64,000 nucleotides of DNA from Massilia aquatica (GCF_011682045.1 NZ_VVIW01000002.1:558001-622000), one strand, 5' to 3'; shown: positions 36,037 to 45,794, counted from the stretch's first letter. The notes: generated by a model from the sequence alone, not told the origin. Numbers and translations: made by a program.

Positions 36037-37845
36037 ATGAACGCAAACATGAATATGCCCGACCCGCAAGCGATGGCCTCCGCATGGATGGCGCAAATGA
36101 CCGATCCATCCGCATGGCAGGCCCTGTTCCGTCCGGCGCCGCTGGACACCAGCCCGGTCGCCAGCCTGCTCAAGGACGCCGGCGCCACCATCCCGCAGCA
36201 GGCGCTCGACACGCTGCGCCACGACTATCTGCAAAAAGCAGCGGGATTGTGGCAGGAATTCCTGTCCGGTAAAACCCCGGCCTTGGCCGATCGCCGCTTT
36301 GCCGCGCCGGAATGGCTGTCCAACCCGATGTCGGCCTTCAGTGCCGCATCATACCTGTTAAACGCGGAATTTCTGACCGCCATGGCCAACGCCGTCGAGG
36401 CCGGCCCGCGCGAGCGCCAGAAGATCCGCTTCGCCGTGCAGCAGATGGTCGACGCCATGTCGCCGGCCAACTTTTTGGCGACCAATCCGGAAGCGCAGCA
36501 AAAACTCATCGAAACCAAGGGCGAGAGCTTAACCCGCGGCATGTCCAACATGCTGAGCGACATGCAGAAAGGGCGCATTTCGCTGTCGGACGAGTCGGCC
36601 TTTGAAGTCGGCCGCAATGTCGCCACCACGCCCGGCCAGGTGGTGTTCGAAAACCATCTGTTCCAGCTGATCCAGTACAGCCCGGCGACGCCGACCGTGC
36701 GCCAGGTGCCGCTGCTGATGATGCCGCCTTGCATCAACAAGTTCTACATCCTCGACTTGCAGCCCGAAAACTCCGTCGTGCGCTACGCGGTAGAGCAGGG
36801 CAATACCGTGTTCCTGGTGTCGTGGCGCAATCCGGATGCCTCGCTGAGCGGCACCACCTGGGATGACTACGTCGAGACCGGTGCGATCAAGGCGATCGCG
36901 GTCACGCGCGCCATTTCCGGGTCCGACAAAGTGAACGCCTTTGGCTTTTGCGTCGGCGGCACCATCATGAGCACGGCGCTGGCGGTATTGGCGGCGCGCG
37001 GCGAGCAGCCGGCCGCCAGCCTGACCTTGCTCACCACCTTGCTCGATTTCAACGACACCGGCGTGCTGGAAGTGTTCATCGACGAAACCCAGGTCAAGAT
37101 GCGCGAAAAAGCCCTGGCCAAGGGCGGACTGATGCCGGGGCGCGACCTGGCGACCACGTTTTCGTCCCTGCGTCCGAACGACCTGGTGTGGAACTATGTG
37201 CAGTCGAACTATCTGAAGGGCAAGGAACCGCCGCCGTTCGACTTGCTGTATTGGAACTCGGACAGCACCAACCTGCCGGGTCCGATGTTTTGCTGGTATC
37301 TGCGCAATACCTACCTGGAAAACAGCCTCAAGGAGCCGGGCAAGCTGACCGTGGCCGGTTCGCCCGTGAACCTGGGCGCGATCGATGCGCCGGTGTTCGT
37401 GTACGGCTCGCGCGAAGACCACATCGTGCCGTGGAAGGCCAGCTATGCGTCGATGCATCTGCTCAATCCGGGCAAGGCAGGCGCCAACCGCTTCGTGCTG
37501 GGGGCGTCCGGGCACATTGCCGGGGTGATCAATCCGGCCTCGAAGAACAAGCGCAGCTATTGGACCAACGATCCTGCGCCGGCACCGGCTGCCGCCCCGG
37601 TCAAGGGCAAGGGCAAAGCCAAGGCCAAAGTCGAGGTGGAGCCTGAGTCGAGTGTCGCGATTCCTCCAGCCGAGCAATGGTTCGACGGCGCCACCGAGCA
37701 CGTCGGCAGCTGGTGGCCGGAATGGGCCAAGTTTCTGGCCGCTAACGGTGGCAAGGATGTTAGTGCTCCTCAGCAACTCGGGAATGCCGATTTCCAGCCG
37801 ATCGAGCCAGCGCCGGGGCGTTACGTGAAGGTGCGCGCGGACTGA
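36037..37845 (+). CDS. phaC: Class I polyhydroxyalkanoate synthase
   Basis: A 602-residue PHA synthase that polymerises hydroxyacyl-CoA into storage granules. The lipase-like box is GFCVGG with catalytic Cys near residue 305. The Asp is in YGSREDHIVPW and the His in ASGHIAGVINP. NPDASLSGTTWDDYV is also typical. I start at the ATG at 36037; a TTG six codons earlier is less likely. An Ala/Pro/Lys-rich insert (residues ~515-540) interrupts the C-terminal part. phaR follows after 209 bases. Confidence 0.95.
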   Translation: MNANMNMPDPQAMASAWMAQMTDPSAWQALFRPAPLDTSPVASLLKDAGATIPQQALDTLRHDYLQKAAGLWQEFLSGKTPALADRRFAAPEWLSNPMSAFSAASYLLNAEFLTAMANAVEAGPRERQKIRFAVQQMVDAMSPANFLATNPEAQQKLIETKGESLTRGMSNMLSDMQKGRISLSDESAFEVGRNVATTPGQVVFENHLFQLIQYSPATPTVRQVPLLMMPPCINKFYILDLQPENSVVRYAVEQGNTVFLVSWRNPDASLSGTTWDDYVETGAIKAIAVTRAISGSDKVNAFGFCVGGTIMSTALAVLAARGEQPAASLTLLTTLLDFNDTGVLEVFIDETQVKMREKALAKGGLMPGRDLATTFSSLRPNDLVWNYVQSNYLKGKEPPPFDLLYWNSDSTNLPGPMFCWYLRNTYLENSLKEPGKLTVAGSPVNLGAIDAPVFVYGSREDHIVPWKASYASMHLLNPGKAGANRFVLGASGHIAGVINPASKNKRSYWTNDPAPAPAAAPVKGKGKAKAKVEVEPESSVAIPPAEQWFDGATEHVGSWWPEWAKFLAANGGKDVSAPQQLGNADFQPIEPAPGRYVKVRAD

Positions 37846-37856
37846 GCCGAACAATA

Positions 37857-37884
37857 GTACCGGGCAACGGGCGTTGCCCGGTAC
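37857..37884 (+). terminator. Hairpin after phaC
   Basis: A perfect 12-bp stem (37857-37868 with 37873-37884) closes a 4-base loop 12 bases after the phaC stop. No run of T follows, so it may act in RNA stability or Rho-dependent ending rather than as a classical terminator. Confidence 0.5.
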
Positions 37885-37983
37885 TTACAGTTTGGGTGCG
37901 GCGCACTATTTGCTGCACGCTGCCGCGTAAAGTGGTATTTTTGCGAATATCCACTCTATAATGCAAAAAGTAGGCGTGTCAGG

Positions 37984-38008
37984 AGCGGACCTCAGTCCGC
38001 TTTTTTTT
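37984..38008 (+). terminator. Strong intrinsic terminator upstream of phaR
   Basis: A 7-bp stem (AGCGGAC / GTCCGCT) with loop CTCA is followed by eight T residues (38001-38008). A TATAAT lies at 37957-37962, only about 25 bases before the hairpin. The phaR start is 47 bases downstream, so this is either the end of phaC transcription or part of a phaR leader. Confidence 0.75.
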
Positions 38009-38054
38009 CGTGATCAGTCAACATGCGCTGCGGCGCAATAAGTGGAACCTTGAG

Positions 38055-38609
38055 ATGAGTAGTGCAAAAAAGAGTACGGAACGCCTGATCAAGAAGTACC
38101 CGAATCGTCGTCTGTACGATACCCAGACCAGTTCGTATATCACCCTGACCGACGTCAAGCAGCTCGTGCTCGACGCCGACGAGTTCACGGTTATCGATGC
38201 CAAGAGCAGCGAAGACCTGACCCGCAGCATCTTGCTGCAAATCATCCTGGAAGAAGAAGCCAACGGCGCGCCGATGTTTTCGAGCGGTGTGTTGTCGCAG
38301 ATCATTCGCTATTACGGCCATGCCATGCAGGGGATGATGGGCTCCTACCTAGAGAAAAATGTCCAGGCCTTCACGGATATCCAGAACAAGTTCACCACCG
38401 GCCAGACCGGGACGTTTGAAGGCAAGCCGTTCAGCCCTGAAATGTGGACCCAGTTCATGAATGTGCAGGGGCCGATGATGCAGGGGATGATGAACAACTA
38501 CATCGACCAGAGCAAAAACCTGTTCGTGCAAATGCAGGAACAGATGCAGAACCAGAGCAAGAGCATTTTTGGCGCGGCGTTTCCGTTTCCGCCGGTGGAG
38601 AAGAAGTAA
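38055..38609 (+). CDS. phaR: PHA synthesis repressor PhaR
   Basis: A 184-residue DNA- and PHA-binding regulator that represses phasin genes until granules form. The N-terminal PhaR domain reads LIKKYPNRRLYDTQTSSYIT with DVKQLVLD. A Met/Gln-rich C-terminal region follows (QGMMNNYIDQSKNLFVQ). The start at 38055 is preferred over an upstream ATG-less extension. The repeat at 38619 begins 9 bases after its stop. Confidence 0.94.
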   Translation: MSSAKKSTERLIKKYPNRRLYDTQTSSYITLTDVKQLVLDADEFTVIDAKSSEDLTRSILLQIILEEEANGAPMFSSGVLSQIIRYYGHAMQGMMGSYLEKNVQAFTDIQNKFTTGQTGTFEGKPFSPEMWTQFMNVQGPMMQGMMNNYIDQSKNLFVQMQEQMQNQSKSIFGAAFPFPPVEKK

Positions 38610-38618
38610 GAAGACCTC

Positions 38619-38706
38619 CGTCGTCCCCGCGAAGGCGGCCCTCGGCGGGGATCCATAGCACCTTTGCTCAACGGTGCTATGGATCCCCGCCTTCGCGGGG
38701 ACGACG
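38619..38706. repeat. REP-like inverted repeat with a 10-base insertion in one arm
   Basis: The right arm (38673-38706) is complementary to the left arm (38619-38662) except that the left arm carries 10 extra bases (CCCTCGGCGG). Outer and inner ends match the repeat at 6453-6532, including TCCATAGCACC, so both belong to one dispersed family. It follows phaR and precedes rimO and could form a transcription-ending hairpin. Confidence 0.85.
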
Positions 38707-38840
38707 AAGCAAGCGGTGGGAATGACTGCGTGGGCTGATCGAAACGTAGCGGCAGGGAAACGCCGGGCTGCCCTAAACCACCAACTCCCCCTCCCAAACA
38801 GGTATAATCGCAGATTACCCTGCCTTTTTGTGCCTCCAAC

Positions 38841-40220
38841 ATGTCCGAACTTCGTCGTATTCCCCTTCCTGGTGCCGCTCCTAAAGTCGGCTTTGTCTCG
38901 CTCGGTTGCCCCAAGGCGCTGGTCGATTCCGAACAGATCCTGACCCAGCTGCGCGCCGAAGGCTACGAGACCGCCAAGTCGTACGAAGGCGCCGATCTGG
39001 TCATCGTCAACACATGCGGCTTCATCGACGCCGCCGTGCAGGAATCGCTCGACGCCATCGGCGAAGCGCTGGCCGAAAACGGCCGCGTCATCGTCACCGG
39101 CTGCCTCGGCGCCAAAAAAGATGCTGCCGGCGACGACATCATCATGAAGGTGCACCCGAAAGTGCTGGCCGTGACCGGTCCCCACGCCCTCGGCGAAGTC
39201 ATGGACTCGGTCCACCTGCACCTGCCCAAGCCGCACGAGCCGTTTTTCGACCTGGTGCCGTCGCAAGGCATCAAGCTGACCCCGAAACATTACGCTTACC
39301 TCAAGATTTCCGAAGGCTGCAACCACCGTTGCAGCTTCTGCATCATCCCGTCGATGCGCGGCGACCTCGTGTCGCGCCCGATCGCCGACCTGATGATGGA
39401 AGCCGAAAACCTGTTCAAGGCCGGCGTCAAGGAATTGCTGGTCATCTCGCAAGACACCAGCGCCTACGGCGTCGATGTCAAGTTCCGCTCCGGTTTCTGG
39501 AACGGCCGCCCGGTCAAGACCCACATGACGCAACTGGTCGAAGCGCTCGGCCAACTGGCCGCGCAGTTCGGCGCCTGGGTGCGCCTGCACTATGTGTACC
39601 CGTACCCGCACGTCGACCAGATCATCCCGATGATGAGCGGCGGCAATGTCCTGCCTTACCTCGACATTCCGATGCAGCACGCCCATCCCGACGTGCTCAA
39701 GCGCATGAAGCGCCCGGCCAGCGGCGAAAAGAACCTCGACCGCATCCAGGCCTGGCGCGCCATGAACCCGGACCTGACCATCCGTTCGACTTTCATCGCC
39801 GGCTTCCCGGGCGAGACCGAAGCCGAATTCGAATACCTGCTGGACTTCCTCAAGGAAGCCCAGATCGACCGCCTCGGCTGCTTTGCGTATTCGCCGGTGG
39901 AAGGCGCGACCGCCAACCTGCTCGATAATCCCGTGCCGGAAGAAGTGCGCGAAGAACGCCGTGGCCGCGTCATGCTGCTGCAAGAAGAAATCTCGGCCAA
40001 GCGCCTGCAAGCCAAGGTCGGAAAAACCATGCGCGTGCTGGTCGATGAAGTCGGCGGCAAGGAGGCCATCGGCCGCTCGTGGGCCGACGCCCCCGAAATC
40101 GACGGCGTGGTCCACATCAAGCGTTCGCTGGTGCCGGGCAAGAAGCTCACCGTCGGCGAATTTGCCGAGGTCACCATCACCGCCGCCGACGCCCACGATC
40201 TCTGGGCTTCGGTCGTCTAG
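38841..40220 (+). CDS. rimO: Ribosomal protein S12 methylthiotransferase RimO
   Basis: A 459-residue radical-SAM enzyme that methylthiolates Asp of ribosomal protein S12. The N-terminal UPF0004 domain has its three cluster cysteines ([24 protein letters not shown]). The radical-SAM site is CNHRCSFC after LKISEG. A C-terminal TRAM domain ends the protein. A TATAAT at 38803-38808 is a possible -10 box. Confidence 0.96.
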   Translation: MSELRRIPLPGAAPKVGFVSLGCPKALVDSEQILTQLRAEGYETAKSYEGADLVIVNTCGFIDAAVQESLDAIGEALAENGRVIVTGCLGAKKDAAGDDIIMKVHPKVLAVTGPHALGEVMDSVHLHLPKPHEPFFDLVPSQGIKLTPKHYAYLKISEGCNHRCSFCIIPSMRGDLVSRPIADLMMEAENLFKAGVKELLVISQDTSAYGVDVKFRSGFWNGRPVKTHMTQLVEALGQLAAQFGAWVRLHYVYPYPHVDQIIPMMSGGNVLPYLDIPMQHAHPDVLKRMKRPASGEKNLDRIQAWRAMNPDLTIRSTFIAGFPGETEAEFEYLLDFLKEAQIDRLGCFAYSPVEGATANLLDNPVPEEVREERRGRVMLLQEEISAKRLQAKVGKTMRVLVDEVGGKEAIGRSWADAPEIDGVVHIKRSLVPGKKLTVGEFAEVTITAADAHDLWASVV

Positions 40221-40281
40221 TCCACCACGGCTGGCACGGCCGCAGTAAGTGGCCGCGCCGCCACCGCCAGGCCGCCAGCCG

Positions 40282-41442
40282 ATGACAACTTCCCCGCAGA
40301 CCCGCCTCATTCACGACGCCTACGAGCCCCCCGCCGGCTTCGCGGCGTTTCCCACCCCAATCCATCACGCTTCGACCGTCCTGTTCAAGGATGTCGCGGC
40401 CATGCGCTCGGGCGACTGGAAAGACAAGAGCGCCTATACCTACGGCCTGCACGGCACGCCCACCACCTTCACCCTGGAAGCGCGCCTGGCCGCCATCGAA
40501 GACGGCCAATTCTGCCTGCTGGCGCCGAGCGGGCTGGCGGCGATCGCCATGGTCGATTTTGCGCTGCTCAAGAGCGGCGACGACGTGCTGCTGCCCGATA
40601 ATGTGTACAACCCGAACCGCGAACTGGGGCGCTGGCTGAGCGAGGACTTCGGCGTCACCGCGCGCTACTATGACCCGATGATCGGGGCCGGCATCGCGCA
40701 ACTGATGCAGCCCAATACAAAGCTGGTCTGGACCGAGGCGCCGGGGTCGGTGTCGATGGAAGTGCCGGATTTACCAAGCATCTGCAAGGCGGCGCATGCC
40801 GCCGGCGCGCTGGTGGCGCTCGATAACACCTGGTCGGCCGGGCTGGCGCTGCGCGGCTTTGAGCTGGGCGTGGACATCATCATGCAGGCGCTGACCAAGT
40901 ACCAGTCGGGCGGCTCGGATGTGCTGATGGGGGCCGTGATCACGCGCGAGCGGGCGCTGAACGACCGGCTGGCCATGGCGCATATGCGGCTCGGCATGGG
41001 CGTGAGCGCGGACGACGCCTATCTGGTGCTGCGCTCACTGCCGACCATGCGGTTGCGCTTCGACGCGCACGACGCGGCGGCGCGCAAAGTGGCGGCATGG
41101 CTCAAGGGGCGCCCGGAAATCGCGCGGGTGCTGCATCCGGCGTTTGCCGATTGCCCGGGCCACGAACACTGGAAGCGCGATTTTACAGGGGCGGGCGGTT
41201 TGTTTTCGGTGGTGTTCGATGCGGGCTACAGCGAGGCGCAGACCGACCGTTTCGTCGACAGCCTGGCCTTGTTCGGCATCGGCTACAGCTGGGGCGGGGC
41301 GAACAGCCTGGTCATGCCGTACCGGATGCGGACGATGCGCAAGGGGTGGACCGATGCGGGGGTGCTGGTGCGCTTCAATATCGGGCTGGAAGAGGCCGAT
41401 GACCTGATCGCAGACCTGGAACAGGGACTGGCGCGCCTGTAG
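40282..41442 (+). CDS. metC: Cystathionine beta-lyase
   Basis: A 386-residue PLP enzyme of the Cys/Met metabolism family that splits cystathionine to homocysteine. It starts RLIHDAYEPPAGF with AYTYGLHGTPTTF, and the PLP lysine is in ALTKYQSGGSD. The C-terminal GYSWGGANSLVMPY is typical of MetC. I start at the ATG at 40282; a GTG 11 codons earlier would add a Pro-rich leader. It is 61 bases after rimO, on the same strand. Confidence 0.88.
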   Translation: MTTSPQTRLIHDAYEPPAGFAAFPTPIHHASTVLFKDVAAMRSGDWKDKSAYTYGLHGTPTTFTLEARLAAIEDGQFCLLAPSGLAAIAMVDFALLKSGDDVLLPDNVYNPNRELGRWLSEDFGVTARYYDPMIGAGIAQLMQPNTKLVWTEAPGSVSMEVPDLPSICKAAHAAGALVALDNTWSAGLALRGFELGVDIIMQALTKYQSGGSDVLMGAVITRERALNDRLAMAHMRLGMGVSADDAYLVLRSLPTMRLRFDAHDAAARKVAAWLKGRPEIARVLHPAFADCPGHEHWKRDFTGAGGLFSVVFDAGYSEAQTDRFVDSLALFGIGYSWGGANSLVMPYRMRTMRKGWTDAGVLVRFNIGLEEADDLIADLEQGLARL

Positions 41443-41463
41443 GGCGCCAGTCCCGCGCCGGCG

Positions 41464-41841
41464 TCAGGCCGGCATCGCCAGGTTCTTCTCCAGGTCGAAA
41501 AAGCCTTTCAGCAGGCGGTACGCCTTCCAGATCCATGCCAGTCCACCGACGATATAGCCGATGACGAGGCCAAGACCTAACAGCCACCACAAGGTAAAGA
41601 TGAAGAAGAAGGCGATCGCCATCCACAAGGCGAACCACCAGAACGAACGGATCATCCAGCTATGATGGCTGTAGAGGAAGGTTCCCTGGGTCTCGGGACG
41701 CTTGATGTAGTTCACGATCACGGGCAGTATAGCCAGCAAGCCCAGTGAGAAAACCAGCGCCAGCGCATGTACGATGTACAGGATGCGCACCATGTTCTTG
41801 TGTTCTTCCAGGTCGGAAGTAATCGTTACGTCTTGGTTCAT
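41464..41841 (-). CDS. DUF4870-like membrane protein
   Basis: A 125-residue membrane protein. Hydrophobic segments lie at about 20-45, 65-82 and 86-102 (FALWMAIAFFFIFTLWWLLG). Motifs NYIKRPETQGTFLYSHHSWM and GLAWIWKAYRLLKG fit DUF4870/Tic20-like proteins. Function is unknown. It faces metC tail to tail, with 21 bases between. Confidence 0.78.
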   Translation of the reverse strand: MNQDVTITSDLEEHKNMVRILYIVHALALVFSLGLLAILPVIVNYIKRPETQGTFLYSHHSWMIRSFWWFALWMAIAFFFIFTLWWLLGLGLVIGYIVGGLAWIWKAYRLLKGFFDLEKNLAMPA

Positions 41842-41916
41842 AGGTGATGCTCCTTTAACAATATGCTTCGATTGTAGCAGTCCCGCTGCGCGCCGCCTGC
41901 AACTTTCGCATGCATA

Positions 41917-42360
41917 TCATGCGTGCCGCATCAGAGCGTCCACCCAGGAAACGATGCCGTTGACATCCATCGCGCCCGGCTGGCGCGCCACCTCGCGCCC
42001 GTTGCGAAACAGCGCCAGCGTGGGAATGCTGCGGATGTTGTAGCGCGCCGCCAGGTCCTGCAGATGCTCGGTATCGACCTTGAGCAGGCGCACGCGTGGC
42101 TCCAGCCGCCTGGCCGCCTGCAGATAGGCCGGCGCCATCTGCTTGCACGGCCCGCACCATTCGGCCCAGAAGTCGACCAGCACCGGAATATCGTTGCGCT
42201 CGATGTGCTTGTTGAAGCGCGCCGTGTTGACGTCGAGCGGCGCGCCGGCAAACAGCTCCTTGGCGCATTTGCCGCACACCGGCGTGTCTTTCAGGCGCTC
42301 CTGGGCGAGCCGGTTGACCGCTTCGCAATGCGGGCAAACGATGTGGACGGGGTCGGTCAT
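41917..42360 (-). CDS. trxC: Thioredoxin 2
   Basis: A 147-residue thioredoxin with an N-terminal zinc-binding extension (CPHC and CGKC) that distinguishes TrxC from TrxA. The active site is WCGPC, with RSIPTLALF later for the cis-proline. It reduces disulfides in the cytoplasm, often in oxidative stress. A GGAG-type site (revcomp of CCTCC at 42364-42368) precedes the ATG. Confidence 0.94.
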   Translation of the reverse strand: MTDPVHIVCPHCEAVNRLAQERLKDTPVCGKCAKELFAGAPLDVNTARFNKHIERNDIPVLVDFWAEWCGPCKQMAPAYLQAARRLEPRVRLLKVDTEHLQDLAARYNIRSIPTLALFRNGREVARQPGAMDVNGIVSWVDALMRHA

Positions 42361-42459
42361 GAAATCCTCCTGCGTACAGATTGGTAAAACACCATTGTAG
42401 ACCGGGCGCCGCCCAAGCGTGTTCGGCCTGCCGCGCGAGTGCTGCTACACTTTCGCACC

Positions 42460-43251
42460 ATGACATCTCAACAACTTCAATCGCGCGGCGTGCTGCGCAT
42501 CGGCTGTGCCGGCTGGACCATTGCGCGCGAGGCGGCGGCGTCTTTCGAAACCGAAGGCAGCCACCTGGAGCGCTACGCCCGGGTGCTCGGCACGGTCGAA
42601 ATCAACTCGTCCTTTTACCGGCCGCACCAGAGCAAGACCTATGCGCGCTGGGCCGCGAGCGTGCCGCCCGAGTTTCGTTTCGCGGTCAAGATGCCGCGCG
42701 CGATCACGCACGATGCGGGCCTGGTCGGCATCGAGGCGCCGCTGCGCCAGTTTGCCGGCGAGGCCGGGGCGCTGGGCGACAAACTTGGCTGCCTGCTGGT
42801 GCAGCTGCCGCCCAAGTCCGCGTTCGACGCCACTGTCGCCGGCGCGTTCTTCGCGCGGGTAAAAGAGAACTTCGGCTGCATGCTCGCCTGCGAAGCGCGC
42901 CATCCCAGCTGGTTCGGCGAGGATGCGACTGCGCTGCTCGAACGCGAGGGCGTCACGCGCGTGATCGCCGATCCGGCCAAGGGCCAGGAAGGGCCGCACG
43001 TGCCGACCACCCAGGCCATGTATGTGCGCCTGCATGGCTCGCCGCGCATCTATTATTCGACGTATTCGCCGGCCTACATTGCCCAGCTGGCGCGCGACCT
43101 GGACACCCACGCGCAGCAGGGGCGCGAGGTCTGGGTCATCTTCGACAACACGGCGTCCGGCGCGGCGCTGCCGAACGCCTTGGCGCTGCGCGCCGCGCTC
43201 GGGCTTGACCTGGGACTTACGCCAGCGCCAGGTCCAGGTCTTCCAGCCTGA
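42460..43251 (+). CDS. DUF72 family protein (YecE-like)
   Basis: A 263-residue protein of the DUF72/YecE TIM-barrel family. It starts RIGCAGWTI and carries VEINSSFYRPH, FAVKMPRAITH, LGCLLVQLPP, CEARHPSWF and the terminal VWVIFDNTASGAALPNA. Biochemical role is unknown. Its last 35 bases overlap the end of the convergent histidine kinase gene. Confidence 0.9.
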   Translation: MTSQQLQSRGVLRIGCAGWTIAREAAASFETEGSHLERYARVLGTVEINSSFYRPHQSKTYARWAASVPPEFRFAVKMPRAITHDAGLVGIEAPLRQFAGEAGALGDKLGCLLVQLPPKSAFDATVAGAFFARVKENFGCMLACEARHPSWFGEDATALLEREGVTRVIADPAKGQEGPHVPTTQAMYVRLHGSPRIYYSTYSPAYIAQLARDLDTHAQQGREVWVIFDNTASGAALPNALALRAALGLDLGLTPAPGPGLPA

Positions 43252-45412
43252 TCGGCTTGGTGAAGTGGCGTGCGAAGCCGGCGTCAATGGCGTGGGTGCG
43301 GTCCTTTTCGCTGCCGTAGCCGGTCAGCGCGATGAGTTCGATGCCGGCCGTGCGCTCGTCGCTTTTCAGCGCGCGCGCCAGCGCATAGCCATCCATGCCG
43401 GGCAGGCCGATGTCGATGAAGGCCAGCTCCGGCTGCGCGGCCAGCGCGGTGGCAATCGCCTCCGGCCCGCTGGCGGCGCTGACCACGTCGCAGGAACGCA
43501 GTTGCAGCAGCATCGACATCATCTCGCGCGCATCGGCATTGTCTTCGACCAGCATTACGCGGCGCAGGCGCTGCGCCGGCGCGCTTGATGCCGCCGCCAG
43601 CGCCGGCGTGTGCCCGGCCAGGCGCGGCAGGGTCACGGTGGCGGTGCTGCCCTTGCCGCTGCCGTCGCTGTCGATGCGCACAAAGCCGCCGTGCAGCTCG
43701 ACCAGGCGGCGCACCAGCGACAGGCCGATTCCCAGCCCGCCATGCGCGCGTTGCAGGCTTTGCTTGCCCTGCACGAAAATATCGAACACGTGCGGCAGCA
43801 GCTCGGGCGCGATGCCCAGGCCCGAGTCGCGCACGGACAGTTCCACCGCGTCGCCCACCTGGCGCACGCTGATCGCGATCTCGCCGCCGCCGGGACTGTA
43901 CTTGATGGCGTTATCTAACAGGTTGTCGATCACCTGCAGCAGGCGGGTAGGATCGGCGTTGACGGTGGCCGCCACGCTGTCGACGCGCACCGTAAAGGCG
44001 GCCGTGCGCCCGCTGGCCTTGAGCGTGTCGACGCAGCGCTGCACCACTTCGGCCAGGTCGACCGGCGCCTTTTGCAGTTCCAGCTTGCCCATCAGGGCGC
44101 GGTTTATTTCGAGCAGGTCGTCGACCAGTTTGCGCAGATGGTCGGTCTGGCGCCGCAGCACGTCGCGCGCGCGCTGGGCCATGGCGTCGTCCACCTGGCG
44201 CGCGTTGTCGAGGATCGAGACGGCGCTGGCCACCGCGCTGAGCGGGTTGCGCAGCTCGTGGCCGAGCATCGCCAGGAATTCATCCTTGGCGGCGTTCTGT
44301 TCTTCGGCGCGGGCGCGCGCGGTCTTTTCGGACACCAGCAGGGCATTGCGTTCGTTCTCGGCGTCGCTGCGCGAGCGCATTTCGGCCTGCAGGCGGTCGC
44401 TCGCTTCGCGGATCGCTTCGTTCAGGCTTTCCAGTTCATGGATGCCGGAGCGCGCCAGCGCGCGCACTTGGCCGCCCTGGCCGAGCAGTGCGGCGGCCTG
44501 CGAGGCGCGCGCCACGAAGCGCACCAGGTGGCGTCCGGCCAGCATGGCCAGCGCCAGCGCCGCCACCAGGGCGATCACCAGCCCGGCCGCCATCACCGGC
44601 ACCCCGCGCCAGACCGCCGCCTCGATTGCCTCGACCGGCGCGCCAATGATGATCGACCAGCCCGAACGTTCGGAGCGGGTGAAGGCGTCCACGACTTCTT
44701 TGTTGTCCACCGCCAGATGGGTGAACACGCCGCTGCGCGTCTTGTTGATCATGGCCAGCGTGTCCGGGCGCACCGTGACGCCGACGAATTTCTCGGCGTT
44801 CTCGCTGCGCGCGATGATGATGCCGGCGCGGTCGAGGATCGATACGCGCCAGCCCTGCGGCAGGGCGGGGCCGGTGAACGAACGCGCAAAAAAGGCCGGC
44901 GAAAAGGCTTGCCCGATGACGTACTGCTTGCCGGACGCGGTGCGGATCGGTTCCTCCACCATGACGAAATGGTTCTTCAGCACCTCGCCCCATTTGATGC
45001 CGGTCACCTGGCCCTGGTTCGAGGCCAGCATGGCGCTGACCTGTTCCGGATCGGGGCGCTTGGGCAGGTTGACGCCGTACTGGCGGCGCGTGTTGATCAC
45101 CTGCTGGCCGCCGCTGTCGTACAGGATGATCCAGCCGCCCGGCGCGGCGCTGGCCTGGCGCGCCTCGTCGTAGAAGCGCGCCAGGTCGCCCTGCGCCAGC
45201 GCCTGCGAGTGGCCCAGCACCTTGAGCACCGACTGGGCGCGGTAGATATCGGCGTCGATGGCGCGCGCGGTCAGGGTGGCGCTTTGCTCGATGCGCCCGA
45301 CGGCGAAACTGCGCTGGGTGTCCTGCAGGATGTGCAGCGCAATGGCGCCGAAGACGGCGACCGGAATGACGATCGAGAGAGCCAGGGAAAAATAGAGGGA
45401 ACGCAGGCGCAT
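43217..45412 (-). CDS. Hybrid sensor histidine kinase/response regulator
   Basis: A 731-residue membrane sensor. It has a first helix at residues ~7-27, a periplasmic sensor domain of about 240 residues (Cache-like), a second helix at ~275-295, then a HAMP-like linker and coiled coil. HisKA follows with LGHELRNP (H385), then a HATPase domain (N box DNLLDNAIKYS, DSGLGI, GGLGIGLSLV) and a C-terminal receiver whose phospho-acceptor is in FIDIGLPG (D667). The ATG at 45412 follows the Arg-rich region; the frame extends further without a good start. Its signal and output partner are not visible. Confidence 0.9.
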   Translation of the reverse strand: MRLRSLYFSLALSIVIPVAVFGAIALHILQDTQRSFAVGRIEQSATLTARAIDADIYRAQSVLKVLGHSQALAQGDLARFYDEARQASAAPGGWIILYDSGGQQVINTRRQYGVNLPKRPDPEQVSAMLASNQGQVTGIKWGEVLKNHFVMVEEPIRTASGKQYVIGQAFSPAFFARSFTGPALPQGWRVSILDRAGIIIARSENAEKFVGVTVRPDTLAMINKTRSGVFTHLAVDNKEVVDAFTRSERSGWSIIIGAPVEAIEAAVWRGVPVMAAGLVIALVAALALAMLAGRHLVRFVARASQAAALLGQGGQVRALARSGIHELESLNEAIREASDRLQAEMRSRSDAENERNALLVSEKTARARAEEQNAAKDEFLAMLGHELRNPLSAVASAVSILDNARQVDDAMAQRARDVLRRQTDHLRKLVDDLLEINRALMGKLELQKAPVDLAEVVQRCVDTLKASGRTAAFTVRVDSVAATVNADPTRLLQVIDNLLDNAIKYSPGGGEIAISVRQVGDAVELSVRDSGLGIAPELLPHVFDIFVQGKQSLQRAHGGLGIGLSLVRRLVELHGGFVRIDSDGSGKGSTATVTLPRLAGHTPALAAASSAPAQRLRRVMLVEDNADAREMMSMLLQLRSCDVVSAASGPEAIATALAAQPELAFIDIGLPGMDGYALARALKSDERTAGIELIALTGYGSEKDRTHAIDAGFARHFTKPIRLEDLDLALA

Positions 45413-45524
45413 CAGTGGGCGGCGCCGCGGAAGTGGTGGGAGTTGGCTGGCATGGATCGACGGAGCTGGGTGACGGGAACGGTGCGCAATTTTACAGCAG
45501 GCCAGCGCACTTGCGAAACTCGCG

Positions 45525-45794
45525 TCAGCGGCCGCCGTCGCGCAGCCTGCGCTGCTCGACCTCATGCACCGCCAGCGGCAGGGTGGCGCGCCACACGGCC
45601 AGCCCGGCCAGGCTGGCGCCGCCGCACAGCCAGCCGCGCAGGTCGACGCTTGGCTGCGACAGGAACCACATCATCGCCACCATGCCGCCAATCATCATCA
45701 GCATGCCGGACAGCGCCGCCCAGGCACGCCAGTTGGCGGCGTGGGCTTGGGTGGCGGTGCTCAGGGTCAGGGCGATCTGTTGGGTGATATTCAT
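45525..45794 (-). CDS. Small two-helix membrane protein
   Basis: An 89-residue protein from the ATG at 45794. Two hydrophobic stretches (ALSGMLMMIGGMVAMMWFL and LCGGASLAGLAVW) flank a short polar loop, and the basic end reads VEQRRLRDGGR. No ribosome site is obvious and I do not recognise a family. It lies upstream of the histidine kinase on the same strand, 112 bases away. Confidence 0.5.
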   Translation of the reverse strand: MNITQQIALTLSTATQAHAANWRAWAALSGMLMMIGGMVAMMWFLSQPSVDLRGWLCGGASLAGLAVWRATLPLAVHEVEQRRLRDGGR

